DNA of 64,000 nt from Acidovorax sp. SUPP3334 (lineage in GTDB: Bacteria; Pseudomonadota; Gammaproteobacteria; Burkholderiales; Burkholderiaceae_C): positions 1-64,000 of the forward strand of contig NZ_BQXQ01000010.1 of the NCBI RefSeq assembly GCF_030159055.1. Direction: 5' to 3'. Shown piece after piece: positions 18,484 through 29,686 of the stretch. The translations under genes were made by a program, and so were the position numbers. Positions within the stretch are counted from its first letter, which is position 1. Each line of letters starts with the position of its first letter. The notes beneath the pieces are model-generated. The model was not told the origin of the DNA, did no database searches, and saw only the letters and a program-made list of their open reading frames with translations.

Positions 18484-19314
18484 CTATACCGACCAGGTGC
18501 GCGGCCGTGGTGCCGGCATTGCCCAGCAGTGCGCGCGCCACGCGGCCCACACGGTCTGCAGCAGGGCCATGGCCGGCTCCACCACCGGCGCCAGCACGCG
18601 CACGACGACCAGGTTCGGGTGCGGGCTGGTGGCGCCGGCTGTGGCGGCCAGCGGGTGCGCCTCGATGGCGGCACGCGCCGCGTCCAGTGCGCCTTCGCGC
18701 CGCTCGCGCGCCAGGGCTTCGCCCGCGATGAAGAAGATCGACGCCATGCAGCGGTGCCCGGCCAGGCCCAGCCGGCCATCGAGCAGCAGCTTGTCGGCGG
18801 CATCGATGCGGCCGCGCTCCAGCCACACGCCAGGCACCTCGATGTGCTGCGTGAAGCGGCCTGTCTCGAAAGGCTGGCCGGCGTGCGGCAGGCCCAGTGC
18901 GGTGACGTCCCACCCCAGGCATTCGGCGCCTGGGGCGACTTCCAGCGTGAGCCGGTTTTCCGCCTGGCAGGCGTTGTAGCAAAGGGCTTCGAGGGGCAGC
19001 CATTCGAGCCGCGCACCGGGCGCGAGCACGGCATGCGTGCGCTGCAGCGCCGGTGCGCCGGCGGATCGGTAAAAGCGCGTGGCGCCCGGCGTGGTCACGA
19101 GGCCGTGCGCACCGGCCGCGACGGTGGTGCGGATGTCCAGCGTGTCGCCACCGACCAGCCCACCGGGCGGATGCACGAGCACGTTGTGGCACACCGCATC
19201 GCCTTCGGGGTACAGGCTCTGCAGGATGCGCAACGGGCCATCGTGTTCGAAGCGTGCCACCGTGCGATTGGCCTCGCGGCGGTAGTCCAGTTGCAGGTGG
19301 GCGTGCCAGGTCAT
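18484..19314 (-). CDS. ureD: Urease accessory protein UreD, orphan
   Basis: A 276-residue UreD/UreH protein, the scaffold that binds apo-urease for nickel loading. Family marks include GGLVGGDTLDI, TTPGATRFYR, EWLPLEALCY and GRIDAADKLLLDGR. It is full length. In most relatives ureA follows immediately; here the gene after it is the Tlde1-like effector, and no urease subunit or other accessory gene is in the window, so it is separated from its operon. The upstream side carries a partial dispersed repeat and a chimeric pseudogene, evidence of rearrangement on both flanks. Confidence 0.9.
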   Translation of the reverse strand: MTWHAHLQLDYRREANRTVARFEHDGPLRILQSLYPEGDAVCHNVLVHPPGGLVGGDTLDIRTTVAAGAHGLVTTPGATRFYRSAGAPALQRTHAVLAPGARLEWLPLEALCYNACQAENRLTLEVAPGAECLGWDVTALGLPHAGQPFETGRFTQHIEVPGVWLERGRIDAADKLLLDGRLGLAGHRCMASIFFIAGEALARERREGALDAARAAIEAHPLAATAGATSPHPNLVVVRVLAPVVEPAMALLQTVWAAWRAHCWAMPAPRPRTWSV

Positions 19315-19319
19315 GCGTT

Positions 19320-19350
19320 TGCTATCAAATCGTGAGCTATTACCGCATGA
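19320..19350 (+). repeat. Partial or variant copy c of the dispersed repeat
   Basis: TGCTATCAAAT...GAGCTATTA resembles the left half of the dispersed repeat, then continues with TGATATACGCC instead of the CCCTAGTG block. It probably represents a second related repeat type. It lies just upstream of the ureD start. Confidence 0.5.
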
Positions 19351-19399
19351 TATACGCCGGCAGGAGGCCGATTTGGCACTGAATTGCCCGCGGCACGCC

Positions 19400-19944
19400 T
19401 CAGGCTTTCCACGCCCCCTGGTGGGAGGCCGAAGATGCTTCGATCAGCGCCGGGCCGATGCATTCGATGGCGTGGGCCGATGCGGCGAACACGTCGCGGC
19501 AGGACAGCTCGGCATCGCGCTGGTCCAGCCGTTCGCCGCGAAAGGCACGCAGCCGCACGGCGTCGATCCCGTACACCACGCGGTCGATGTTGGCCCAGAT
19601 GTAGTACTGGTAGATGGCCTGAACGGACGCATCGGCGTTCTGCGCATGGAATTCGGCGAGCGCGCTGATGTCGCCCAGCCCCAGGTCGTAGGCCCCGCTG
19701 GCCACGCGCGTGATCGATGCCACCGAGCCCGAGCCGACGTCGATGGTCACGTCCAGTCCTTCTTCCCTGTAGTAGCCCTTGGACTCGGCCAGGAAGAACG
19801 GCGCCGTCTGGCTGGTCACGCGCAAGTCGAGCGTGAACTTGAGCGGCGTGGGCTTGCCCTGCGCATGCACGCTGGGGGCGGCGAGCCGGGGGCCAGCGTG
19901 GCTGCAAGGGCCGAGGCGGTGGAGTGAAAGCGGCGGCGTTGCAT
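19400..19944 (-). pseudogene. Chimera: ABC substrate-binding protein N-part joined to nucleoside deaminase C-part
   Basis: From the ATG at 19944 the sequence encodes a signal-like start MQRRRFHSTASALAATLA, then, after a one-base frameshift near 19890, the N-terminal part of an NMT1/THI5-like binding protein (PLKFTLDLRVTSQTAPFFLAE, KGYYREEGLDVTIDVG). Around 19600 the homology switches to the C-terminal end of a CMP/dCMP-type zinc deaminase (WANIDRVVYG, ERLDQRDAELSCRDVFA, IECIGP) that runs to the stop. The deaminase zinc-binding residues are lost. This is a recombination scar, not a working gene. The binding-protein part resembles the intact gene at 33799. Confidence 0.7.
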
Positions 19945-20064
19945 GGCGGTGCTCCAGGTTCGGGACGGGCAACCGGCCACGGCGCATCGGCGCCGTGCAT
20001 CGGTGCGAACGGAGCAATTTCCGGGCACCGGCGCCGTCGTGGGACAGGCCGGGCTGAAGAGCAG

Positions 20065-20323
20065 CGTGGAGCCGGCCGAGGGCGTCATCACCTGCAACAT
20101 CGGCGACATGCTGACCCGCTGGAGCGACGATCAGTTGCCCAGCAACTTTCACCGCGTGCGCAATCCGCTGCCGCACGAATACCAGGGCGCGCGCTACAGC
20201 CTGGCGTTCTTCTGCCAGGCGAACGAGGATGCGGTGGTCGAAGGACCGGGCCGCAAGTACCCCGCCATCCAGGCCGGCGAATACCTGCGCCAGCGCATCA
20301 CGGCGAATTTCGCCAGGTACTGA
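20065..20323 (+). pseudogene. 2-oxoglutarate/Fe(II) oxygenase (IPNS-like), C-terminal remnant
   Basis: The stretch encodes VITCNIGDMLTRWSDD, FHRVRNP, RYSLAFFCQANEDAVVE and KYPAIQAGEYL. This is the C-terminal third of isopenicillin-N-synthase-like dioxygenases, containing the distal iron-binding His (in HRV) and the RxS motif (RYS) for 2-oxoglutarate. The N-terminal two thirds are absent, replaced by the start of the divergent chimeric pseudogene. Confidence 0.7.
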
Positions 20324-20350
20324 GCCGGCCGGGTCCTGCACCGTCCGGGC

Positions 20351-20384
20351 CTGCCTGCCTGCCTGCCTGTCTGCCTGTCTGCCT
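20351..20384. repeat. Tetranucleotide repeat (CTGC/CTGT)
   Basis: About eight and a half units of CTGC or CTGT lie in a row, 12 bases after the stop of the histidine kinase gene (minus strand) and downstream of the dioxygenase remnant. It is outside any reading frame, so phase variation of a protein is not supported. Confidence 0.8.
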
Positions 20385-20396
20385 GGGGCGAGATGC

Positions 20397-22958
<2,562 letters not shown>

Positions 22959-22960
22959 GA

Positions 22961-23758
22961 TCACGGCTCGATGACCTGTTCCAGGCCGTGCTTGTGCGCC
23001 GCGGCCCTGAGCCGCCCGTCGCGCTTGATGCGGGCCACGAAGTCGTTCATCTGCGCCAGCCAGCTGGGGTCCCCGGGGCGAACGGCGTACGCATAGGACA
23101 GCACCTGCACGGGCCGGGCCGGCGCGATCAGCCGGGCCCAGTCGTCGTTGTCCAGCAGGCGGCGGCTGTAGAAGTAGTTCGTCATGAAGACGTCCACGCG
23201 GCCGGACCTCAACTCCTGCTCGCGCGAAGTGGGTGGGCTGGTGGGCACGACGGTGGCGTGCTGCAGGTGCCCGGCCATGAACGATTCCAGCGAGGTGCCG
23301 CGCAGCACGGCCACCCGCACGCCGGGCCGGTCGATGTCGGACCATTGCCCCACCACGGCGTTGTTCTTGGTGGTGATCGCGTACACGTCGCTGTGCAGGT
23401 AGGGCTGGGTGAACCGCAGCGCGTTCAGGCGTTGCGGCAGCACGGCCATCGCGAACATGGCGACATCGCAGCGATGGCTCGCCAGGTCGTCCACCACCGC
23501 CGTGAAGGAGGAATCCACGTAGTCGATGCGCGCGCCGAGGTCTTTCGCCAGCTCGCCCGACAGGTCGATGTCGATGCCCTTGAGTTCCCGCGTGCGGGGG
23601 TGGCGGTAGGTCACGCCGTAGTACTCGGGCCAGATGCAGGCCCGCACCACACCGGTGGAGCGCACCCGCTCCGACACCGGCCCTGCGTGCACGACCGCAG
23701 CCAGCCCCTGCACGGCCACCCCTGCGAGCAGCGCGATTGGTAGGAAAATCCGCTTCAT
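22961..23758 (-). CDS. Periplasmic solute-binding protein (family 3), sensor partner
   Basis: A 265-residue protein with a signal peptide (MKRIFLPIALLAGVAVQGLAAVVHA) and the type 3 binding fold seen in amino acid importers: KGIDIDLSGELAKDLG, FTQPYLHSDVYAI, GTSLESF. There is no transporter permease or ATPase beside it. Instead it is directly followed by a histidine kinase gene, so it probably serves as the ligand-sensing partner of that kinase. The N-terminal start at 23758 gives the best signal peptide; longer ATGs upstream exist. The ligand is unknown, possibly an amino acid or carboxylate. Confidence 0.85.
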   Translation of the reverse strand: MKRIFLPIALLAGVAVQGLAAVVHAGPVSERVRSTGVVRACIWPEYYGVTYRHPRTRELKGIDIDLSGELAKDLGARIDYVDSSFTAVVDDLASHRCDVAMFAMAVLPQRLNALRFTQPYLHSDVYAITTKNNAVVGQWSDIDRPGVRVAVLRGTSLESFMAGHLQHATVVPTSPPTSREQELRSGRVDVFMTNYFYSRRLLDNDDWARLIAPARPVQVLSYAYAVRPGDPSWLAQMNDFVARIKRDGRLRAAAHKHGLEQVIEP

Positions 23759-24181
23759 GCCATCCATTTCTTCAGGGCCGGGCCCTGTTGCGGAGAGAGG
23801 GGCGGGAGGCCCCTGGGTGCCGATGACCGGCTCGCCTTGCATGAACCCTGGCGCACGCAGTGGGCGGCCCTCAGGGTCAGCGCATCATAGAGGCCGTCTT
23901 TCGCCACGGGGTCTGCCCCAGTACGAGGACCGCTGCCATGTGGATTGAGATTCGGATTCGGATTGGGTGCGGCGCCGCTCGCTGCGCCGCCGCAGCGCAC
24001 CGCCGCCATGCCGGTCCGCCGGCTGGCGCTGGAGCAAGGGTGACGAAAACAGGGTTGCATGGTTCGGGAGTGCGAAATGATAAAAATATAGAATGTCGGC
24101 GCATTTTGATTTTAATCAAAAAAATCATTTCTATCATCTTTAATTTGAGTGCATCCGTGTCAACAGGAGCACAATTCACCC
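23759..24181. other. Divergent regulatory region with AT-rich core
   Basis: About 420 bases between the binding-protein/kinase operon and the divergent receiver genes. 24060-24160 is strikingly AT-rich compared with the rest and contains an FNR-type box and a matching -10 element. The remaining part is GC-rich with no recognisable gene. Confidence 0.6.
24106..24119 (+). promoter_or_regulatory. FNR/Anr-type box in class II position
   Basis: TTGATTTTAATCAA is a perfect match to the FNR consensus TTGAT-N4-ATCAA, inside a longer perfect inverted repeat (24104-24111 with 24114-24121). TAATTT at 24141-24146 would serve as -10, putting the start of transcription near 24153 and the box centre near -41, the classical activating position for FNR. 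This predicts oxygen-limited induction of the receiver genes. Confidence 0.7.
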
Positions 24182-24841
24182 ATGGCGATATCTGCTCCTG
24201 AGATTTCTGACGCAAACGATCACTGCACCACCCTTGAAGTGGCAAAGATGCTTGGCATGGCGGTGCGATCCGTTCAACTCATGGTGGACCGTGGGGAACT
24301 GCAAGCGTGGAAAACGCCCGGGGGGCACCGCCGCATTTCCCGCGCTTCCGTGCAGCAATGGATGCAGGGCAGCAAGGCCCGGCCCGCTGAGCCGAACAGC
24401 GGCGGCGCGGACGGCAACCGGCGTGACGTGGCCGCGCCGGCCGGGCCCAGGAAGCCCCTGCTGCTGCTCATCGAGGATTCGACCCATTTCCAGAATCTCA
24501 TCCAGCTCATCGTGCAGCAGCAGTTTCCCGATGTGGGACTGCAGGTGGCCGACGACGGCATTGCCGGGCTGGCGCTCTACGGGCAGTTGCAGCCCGACAT
24601 CCTGATCGTCGATATCTTGCTGCCCGGCCTGGACGGCGCGACGCTGATCACCACGCTGCGCTCGCACTCCCAGTTCGCGCGCAGCGAACTCATCGTGGTG
24701 ACCTCGCTGGACGAAACGCAGCGCGCGCCCTATGCCTTCGCGCTCAAGGGCGTGGCGGTCATCCACAAACCCCAACTGGTGGCCGAACTGCCCGGTGCGT
24801 TGCAGGCCTGCCTGGAAAAGCTGCGGCATGCCGACGCCTGA
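24182..24841 (+). CDS. Excisionase-type HTH plus receiver domain protein
   Basis: A 219-residue protein with a rare order: an N-terminal MerR/excisionase-type helix-turn-helix (residues about 15-65; TLEVAKMLGMAVRSVQLMVD, WKTPGGHRRIS), a linker, then a receiver domain (about 95-215) with the acidic pocket IED, phosphoacceptor Asp in ILIVDILLPG and Lys in VIHKPQ. The usual order puts DNA-binding at the C terminus. It overlaps the next receiver gene by 14 bases and lies behind an FNR-type box. It is probably the output of the kinase encoded divergently. I start at the ATG at 24182; a GTG at 24149 is less likely. Confidence 0.85.
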   Translation: MAISAPEISDANDHCTTLEVAKMLGMAVRSVQLMVDRGELQAWKTPGGHRRISRASVQQWMQGSKARPAEPNSGGADGNRRDVAAPAGPRKPLLLLIEDSTHFQNLIQLIVQQQFPDVGLQVADDGIAGLALYGQLQPDILIVDILLPGLDGATLITTLRSHSQFARSELIVVTSLDETQRAPYAFALKGVAVIHKPQLVAELPGALQACLEKLRHADA

Positions 24842-25586
24842 GCCGGTCGTCCTCCTGGTGGAGGACGACGCCTCGGTGTCGCGTTTCGTCGGCATGGTGC
24901 TCGACGGCCTGCCGGTGTCGCTCAAGGTGTGCGCCAGCGTGGAAGAGGCCCTGGAGTTTCTGGCCCGGCACCGGGCCCAGCTCATCATCACCGACCTCAT
25001 GATGCCGGGCGAGTCCGGCATGGGGCTCATCCAGCGCATGGCGGCCGATCCGTCGCTGGCTGCGGGCGCCAAGGTCGTGGTGTTCAGCGCGGGACTGAAC
25101 ACGGCCGTCCGCGCACAACTGGCCTCGATGAACATCTGGCGCACGCTGGCCAAGCCCGCTTCGGTCGGTGACCTGCAAGGCTGCGTGCGGGATACCCTGG
25201 AGCTGTTCAGGCCCGAGGAAGCTGGCGCGCCCGCCACGCCTGACGCCAGCGCTGCGAAGGCCGTGCACGAGGGACTGGCGGAGCATGAAGCCCACGCGCT
25301 CGCCAAGCACTTCGCCAACAACCGGCCCCTGTTCGATACCTACCGCAGCCGTTGCCTGGTGCAGTTCGCCAAGGACTGCCAAGAGGGCGACCGGGCGGTG
25401 GACGCAGTGGACCTGCCCGCGTTGCGCCGGCTGGGCCACAACCTTCGCACCGTGCTGCTCACCCTGGGCCGCGGGGAAGGCAGCCGCCTGGCGGGTCTGC
25501 TGGAAGAGGCCGCCTTTGCCGAAGACGGCCCGGCGGCGGTGGCCGGCTGGCGGGCTTTGAGAGAGCACCTGGCCTCCCAGTCCTAG
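24828..25586 (+). CDS. Response regulator with C-terminal Hpt-like domain
   Basis: A 252-residue protein. The N-terminal receiver domain (residues 6-125) has VEDD, phosphoacceptor Asp in LIITDLMMPG, Ser in VFSAG and Lys in LAKPAS. After a Pro/Ala-rich linker, residues about 150-250 form a helical domain with an Hpt-like histidine in RRLGHNLRTV. Together with the kinase this allows a His-Asp-His-Asp relay ending at the HTH receiver protein. It is translationally coupled to that gene. The histidine assignment to an Hpt fold is moderate. Confidence 0.8.
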   Translation: MPTPEPVVLLVEDDASVSRFVGMVLDGLPVSLKVCASVEEALEFLARHRAQLIITDLMMPGESGMGLIQRMAADPSLAAGAKVVVFSAGLNTAVRAQLASMNIWRTLAKPASVGDLQGCVRDTLELFRPEEAGAPATPDASAAKAVHEGLAEHEAHALAKHFANNRPLFDTYRSRCLVQFAKDCQEGDRAVDAVDLPALRRLGHNLRTVLLTLGRGEGSRLAGLLEEAAFAEDGPAAVAGWRALREHLASQS

Positions 25587-25773
25587 TTCCAGTTCCAGTA
25601 GCCTGGAGCGCAGGGCATGCGCCCCTGAGCGCAGCCAACCGCGCCCATCTCCCGGACCGCCGCGGCGCGGCGCAGGCCAGAACCGCTGGGCCGGGTCGGT
25701 TCTGTCCGCCGCTTTGAAAACTGCCCCAGCCCCCGGCTTGGCGGTCGCGCAGGGGGCAGAGCCGTGCCGTGGA

Positions 25774-27462
25774 TCAGCGGGCGAGGGCCGCGCCCAACCG
25801 GGGAGCCGCTGCGCCGCTGGAATGACCGGTGGCGCCACTGCGGGCTCCGCCGCCGGTCTTTCGGCCGGGGTGCGCACCCGCCGAGGCGGCGGCCGCACTG
25901 GCAACCTCTGCCTGCGCGCCGAGCTTGAAGATCGCCACGGCCTGCAGCAGTTGCTGGGCCTGCGTGCTCAGGCTGCTGGCGGCGGCAGCGCTTTCTTCCA
26001 CCAGGGCCGCGTTCTGCTGGGTGACCTGGTCCATTTGCGTGATCGCCTCGCCGACCTGGGCCACGCCCTGGCTCTGTTCCGTACTGGCGGCACTCACCTC
26101 TCCGATGATGTCCGTGACGCGGCGGATGGCCGTGACCACTTCGGTCATGGTGCTGCCGGCCTTGGCCACCAGCGCCGTGCCCTCGCCGACCTGGGCCACG
26201 CTGCTGTCGATCAGGGCCTTGATCTCTTTCGCGGCGGCCGCGCTGCGTTGCGCCAGGCTGCGCACTTCGCTGGCCACCACGGCAAAGCCCCGGCCCTGCT
26301 CGCCCGCGCGGGCGGCTTCCACCGCCGCGTTCAGCGCGAGGATGTTGGTCTGGAAGGCGATGCCGTCGATCACGCCGATGATGTCGGCGATGCGCTTGGA
26401 ACTGCCGTCGATGACCTTCATGGTGTTCACGACGTCGTTGACCACCTGCCCGCCCTGAATGGCGACGGTCGATGCGCTCGCTGCCAGCTGGCTGGCCTGG
26501 CGGGCGTTGTCCGCGTTCTGTTTCACCGTGCTGGACAGCTCCTCCATCGAGGCTGCGGTTTCTTCCAGCGCGCTGGCCTGCTGCTCGGTGCGGCCCGACA
26601 GGTCGCTGTTGCCCTGGTCGATCTCGGCGCTGGCCGTGGCCACGCCGTCGGAGCCATGGCGCACGCTGGCGACCACCGAGGTCAGCGCCTCCTGCATGCG
26701 GGCCATGGCGGCCATCACGCTCACCGTGTCGCCGCTGCGCACCACCAGGGGCGCGCTCAGGTCGCCCTCTGCCACATGGTTCGCGGCCGCTGCCAGGGCC
26801 GACGGCTCGGCGCCCAGCGAGCGGGAAAGATCGCGAACGATGAGCCAGCCGACCAGCAGGCTCACGCCCAGCATCAGGACTGCGGCCACGCCCAGCAGCA
26901 CGGCCATGCTGTTGGCATGGGACAGGGCCTCTTTGGCGAGATCTGCGGCCAGACCCCGTTGGATCTCGCGGGAGGCATCGACCGCGCTGAACAGGAGATT
27001 TTGATAGGTGCGGACCTCCTTGATCAGCAATGCCCCGGCTGCGGCGCTGTCGCCCGCTTCCGCCAGGGCGATGGCCCGGTCGATGGCCTGGTTGTAGGAG
27101 TCCCGGTTGGTACTGATGATGCGCAGCTGCTCCCGCGTCGCGGGCAGTGCCAGCGTCTTGTCCAGTTGCTGCAGCAGCTCGGCATTGGCGGCGCGCGCCT
27201 CGGCAACCTTCTTTTTCTCGCCTGCGCGCAAGGCCGGGTCGCTGGAGATGATGATGTTGCGCACTGCACGGGCAGAGTTGTTCAGGTTGTCTTTGATGTC
27301 GGTGAATTGCGCGACCTTGACCATGCGGTTGGCCGACACCTCGGACAGGTCTTCCGCCAGGCCCTGCATGCGCAGTGCAGCCAGCAAGGCAATGGCGACA
27401 CCCAGGATCGCGAGGACGCCGAAGCCTATGGCAAGGCGGGTGGAAATCTTGAGGTTTTTCAT
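25774..27462 (-). CDS. Methyl-accepting chemotaxis protein
   Basis: A 562-residue receptor. It has an N-terminal membrane helix (residues about 10-30), a periplasmic four-helix-bundle sensor (about 31-190), a second membrane helix (about 190-210), a HAMP domain, and the cytoplasmic signalling hairpin with the invariant tip [20 protein letters not shown]. Methylation helices flank the tip. The C-terminal tail is Ala/Gly-rich without the NWETF-type CheR tether. It is monocistronic. The ligand is unknown. The call is by clear family similarity. Confidence 0.95.
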   Translation of the reverse strand: MKNLKISTRLAIGFGVLAILGVAIALLAALRMQGLAEDLSEVSANRMVKVAQFTDIKDNLNNSARAVRNIIISSDPALRAGEKKKVAEARAANAELLQQLDKTLALPATREQLRIISTNRDSYNQAIDRAIALAEAGDSAAAGALLIKEVRTYQNLLFSAVDASREIQRGLAADLAKEALSHANSMAVLLGVAAVLMLGVSLLVGWLIVRDLSRSLGAEPSALAAAANHVAEGDLSAPLVVRSGDTVSVMAAMARMQEALTSVVASVRHGSDGVATASAEIDQGNSDLSGRTEQQASALEETAASMEELSSTVKQNADNARQASQLAASASTVAIQGGQVVNDVVNTMKVIDGSSKRIADIIGVIDGIAFQTNILALNAAVEAARAGEQGRGFAVVASEVRSLAQRSAAAAKEIKALIDSSVAQVGEGTALVAKAGSTMTEVVTAIRRVTDIIGEVSAASTEQSQGVAQVGEAITQMDQVTQQNAALVEESAAAASSLSTQAQQLLQAVAIFKLGAQAEVASAAAASAGAHPGRKTGGGARSGATGHSSGAAAPRLGAALAR

Positions 27463-27894
27463 GGTCGGTCTCTGGTCAATGAGGAACGGAATGTGTCATA
27501 AATATCATTTTTGCTGATTATGGCACTTTGCGGAGAGTGTGTGCAAAAGTTTCTGCGGCTCCGAGTGGGCAGAAGTGGCGGTAAGACCGATATCGGCGAC
27601 GAAATGCGCACACCCTTGGCGGATCGTAAGGGACGGGCCTCGGGCGCGCGGCGGCGCACCCCACGCAAGGCGCAGTGGCAGAGAAAAAGTCAGTCAGGGG
27701 AAGAAGAGACCGCCAGAACCTCACAGGTGCTGGTGAGGCGACAAAACCGAATGCTATAAAAAATATAGCTATATGCCCTAGTGTTGATTGCGCTGGATGG
27801 CTTTTCGATGCCTGAAATTTCTGGCGGTTCGTCCAGAGGTTCCCGTCATGGCCCGCACCGCTGCCGAGGCTTCTTCACCCTCGGTCGGCCCCGT
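27463..27894. other. Intergenic region upstream of the chemotaxis receptor
   Basis: About 430 bases. It should hold the receptor promoter in its first 100 bases and contains dispersed repeat copy d. I see no convincing gene; short open frames here lack family signals. Confidence 0.5.
27751..27797 (+). repeat. Dispersed 46-bp repeat, copy d
   Basis: ATGCTATAAA...ATATAGCTATATG, then CCCTAGTG, then ATTGCGCTGG. It is nearly identical in layout to copy a and lies between the chemotaxis receptor and SDR genes. Confidence 0.85.
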
Positions 27895-28665
27895 TCACTG
27901 CTCGGTGTAGTGGTAGGTCAGCCCGCCATCCACCGAGTGCGTGCCGCCCGTGATGTAGCCCGCGTCTTCGCTGGCCAGAAACGCCACCAGCCCGGCCACG
28001 TCCTGCGGCGTGCCCAGCCGGCCCATCGGGATCTGCGCCTGCAGGGCCTTGAGCTTGGCGGGGTCGTTCAGCAGCTTTTCGTTGATGGGCGTGGCGATGG
28101 CGCCGGGCGCCACGTTGTTGATGCGAATCGACAGCGGCGCCAGTTCGCTCGCCAGGTTGCGCGCCAGCATGCGCAGCGCGCCCTTGCTGGCGCAGTACGA
28201 GGCGAAGTGGGGGAACGCGATCTCTTCATGCACCGAGCTGATGTTCACCACCGCGCCGCCGCGCTGCAGTGCGCGGCGGTGCCGCACGAAGGTCTGCGTG
28301 GCGAAGAACAGGCCTTTCACGTTCGTGTCCATGACCAGGTCGTAGTCCTCTTCGGTCACGTCCCAGAAATCGGCGTGGCGTTCCACCCCCGCGTTGTTCA
28401 CCAGGATGTCCAGGCCACCGAGCGCTTCGACCGAGCGTTCGACCAGCTCGGCCGCGGCGCTGGCGGTGCCGATGTCGGCCGGCACATACACCGCGCGCCG
28501 GCCCAGCGCTTCGATCCGGGCGATGAGTTCATGCGGCGCACCGTCGGGCTTGCGGCCGTTGAGGGCGACATCGGCGCCTTCCTGGGCGAAGCGCAGCGCA
28601 ATGGCGGCACCGATGCCTTGGGTGCTACCGGTGACGAGGGCGGTTTTCTGGGAAAGGCGTGGCAT
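27895..28665 (-). CDS. SDR-family oxidoreductase, glucose dehydrogenase-like
   Basis: A 256-residue classical SDR. It shows the cofactor motif TGSTQGIG, the NNAG motif, the catalytic Ser in VVNISSVHE, and Tyr/Lys in SYCASKGAL. The C-terminal GGTHSVDGGLTYHY fits the glucose/3-oxoacyl reductase group. Choosing the ATG at 28665 gives the normal family N terminus; the longer reading from 28803 would add 46 unrelated residues. Substrate is unknown, most likely a sugar or polyol. It is alone on its strand, next to gene remnants. Confidence 0.88.
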   Translation of the reverse strand: MPRLSQKTALVTGSTQGIGAAIALRFAQEGADVALNGRKPDGAPHELIARIEALGRRAVYVPADIGTASAAAELVERSVEALGGLDILVNNAGVERHADFWDVTEEDYDLVMDTNVKGLFFATQTFVRHRRALQRGGAVVNISSVHEEIAFPHFASYCASKGALRMLARNLASELAPLSIRINNVAPGAIATPINEKLLNDPAKLKALQAQIPMGRLGTPQDVAGLVAFLASEDAGYITGGTHSVDGGLTYHYTEQ

Positions 28666-28843
28666 GGGCAGGGCAGGTAGGGTGGGAGGGAGAAAGACAG
28701 GCCGGCCGGCCGAAAGCCGGGCGACGTGCCATTTCATCCCCATTGGCCTGCGGGCCGTGTCAGCCAATAGCGCAAGGCCAATAGCGCAAGGCCGATCGCG
28801 CAATGGCTGGAACGCGGCAGGCTTTACCGCCGTGGGACGTGCC

Positions 28844-29032
28844 TCAACCCAGGCCGAGCGACTTGCGCAGGCTGGAATCGACCGGGCCTGCCGGCATGAA
28901 GCGCCGCAGCTTGCTCAGCAACGAGGCCTGCCCCGCCGGCGTCCTGCGCATCCGCCAGCGGCCGAGCGCAGCCTCCACGACGGTGCTGGCCACGCCTTGC
29001 GGGCCGGGGGCGCCTTCGATGTTCCGGGTCAC
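28844..29032 (-). pseudogene. SDR oxidoreductase, C-terminal fragment
   Basis: About 60 codons encoding GVASTVVEAALGRW..., then LLSKLRRFMPAGPVDSSLRKSLGL and a stop. This resembles the tail of SDRs of the SDR-like type that end in a helical LLRRLLP...LV.K.FGL segment. No cofactor or catalytic region remains. It lies back to back with the efflux protein remnant. Confidence 0.45.
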
Positions 29033-29067
29033 ACCGCGTATGGCAATGCCGCGTTCGCGGTCATACC

Positions 29068-29640
29068 GGCGTGGCCGTGGCCGATTACTACCCCAAGGTT
29101 TCGGTGAGCGGGCTGTTGGGCAGCGCCACTTCGATCTCCAGCGGCAACCTTTTCACCGGGGGGGCCGCGCAGGCCGCAGGCACCATCGGCCTGCGCTGGC
29201 GTTTGTTCGATTTCGGCCGGATCGAGGCCCAGATCCGATTCGCCGAGGCCCAGGAGGCCGAGGCCCTGGCGGCCTACCGCCAAGCCGCGCTGCGGGCCAC
29301 GGAAGAGGTCGAAACCGCGCTGTCTTCATTCCAGCGTCGCCGGGAGCAGGCCGATCTGCTGGCGGGTGGCGTGCTTTCGCTCACCCGGGCCCGCGATGCC
29401 TCCGCCGCGGCGTTCGGCAAGGGCACCGTCAGCCTGATCGAGGTGTTGCAGGCCGACGAAAGCCTGCTCGGCGTGCTGGATGGCCAGGTGCAGGCGCGGA
29501 CCGAGTCCGCTCGGGCCGCCGTGGCGGTCTTCAAGGCGCTGGGCGGCGGCTGGGAGGCGGAGAGGGCGCCTGCGGCCATTCCGTTGGCGGCCGCAGCGCT
29601 GCCGGGGGCCTCGGCGAATGGGGCGCATCCAGCGCGCTGA
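29068..29640 (+). pseudogene. Outer-membrane efflux (TolC/NodT-like) protein, C-terminal half
   Basis: The segment starts at GVAVADYYPKVSVSGLLG, the beginning of the second TolC repeat in RND-type outer-membrane factors, and continues with LRWRLFDFGR and an alpha-helical barrel segment (EEVETALSSFQRRREQADLL, GKGTVSLIEVLQADESLL) to a natural C-terminal end. About 190 of 470 residues remain. The upstream half, the signal sequence and the adjoining transporter genes are missing. Confidence 0.75.
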
Positions 29641-29686
29641 CCGCCGCGCGCAGTCCCTGCCCTCGCGCGCTTTTTTCTTTCTCTCG

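Noticed and set aside
20351-20384. Tetranucleotide repeat as a phase-variation switch
   Set aside because: It lies outside any gene and after the stop of the kinase gene, so slippage would not alter a protein.
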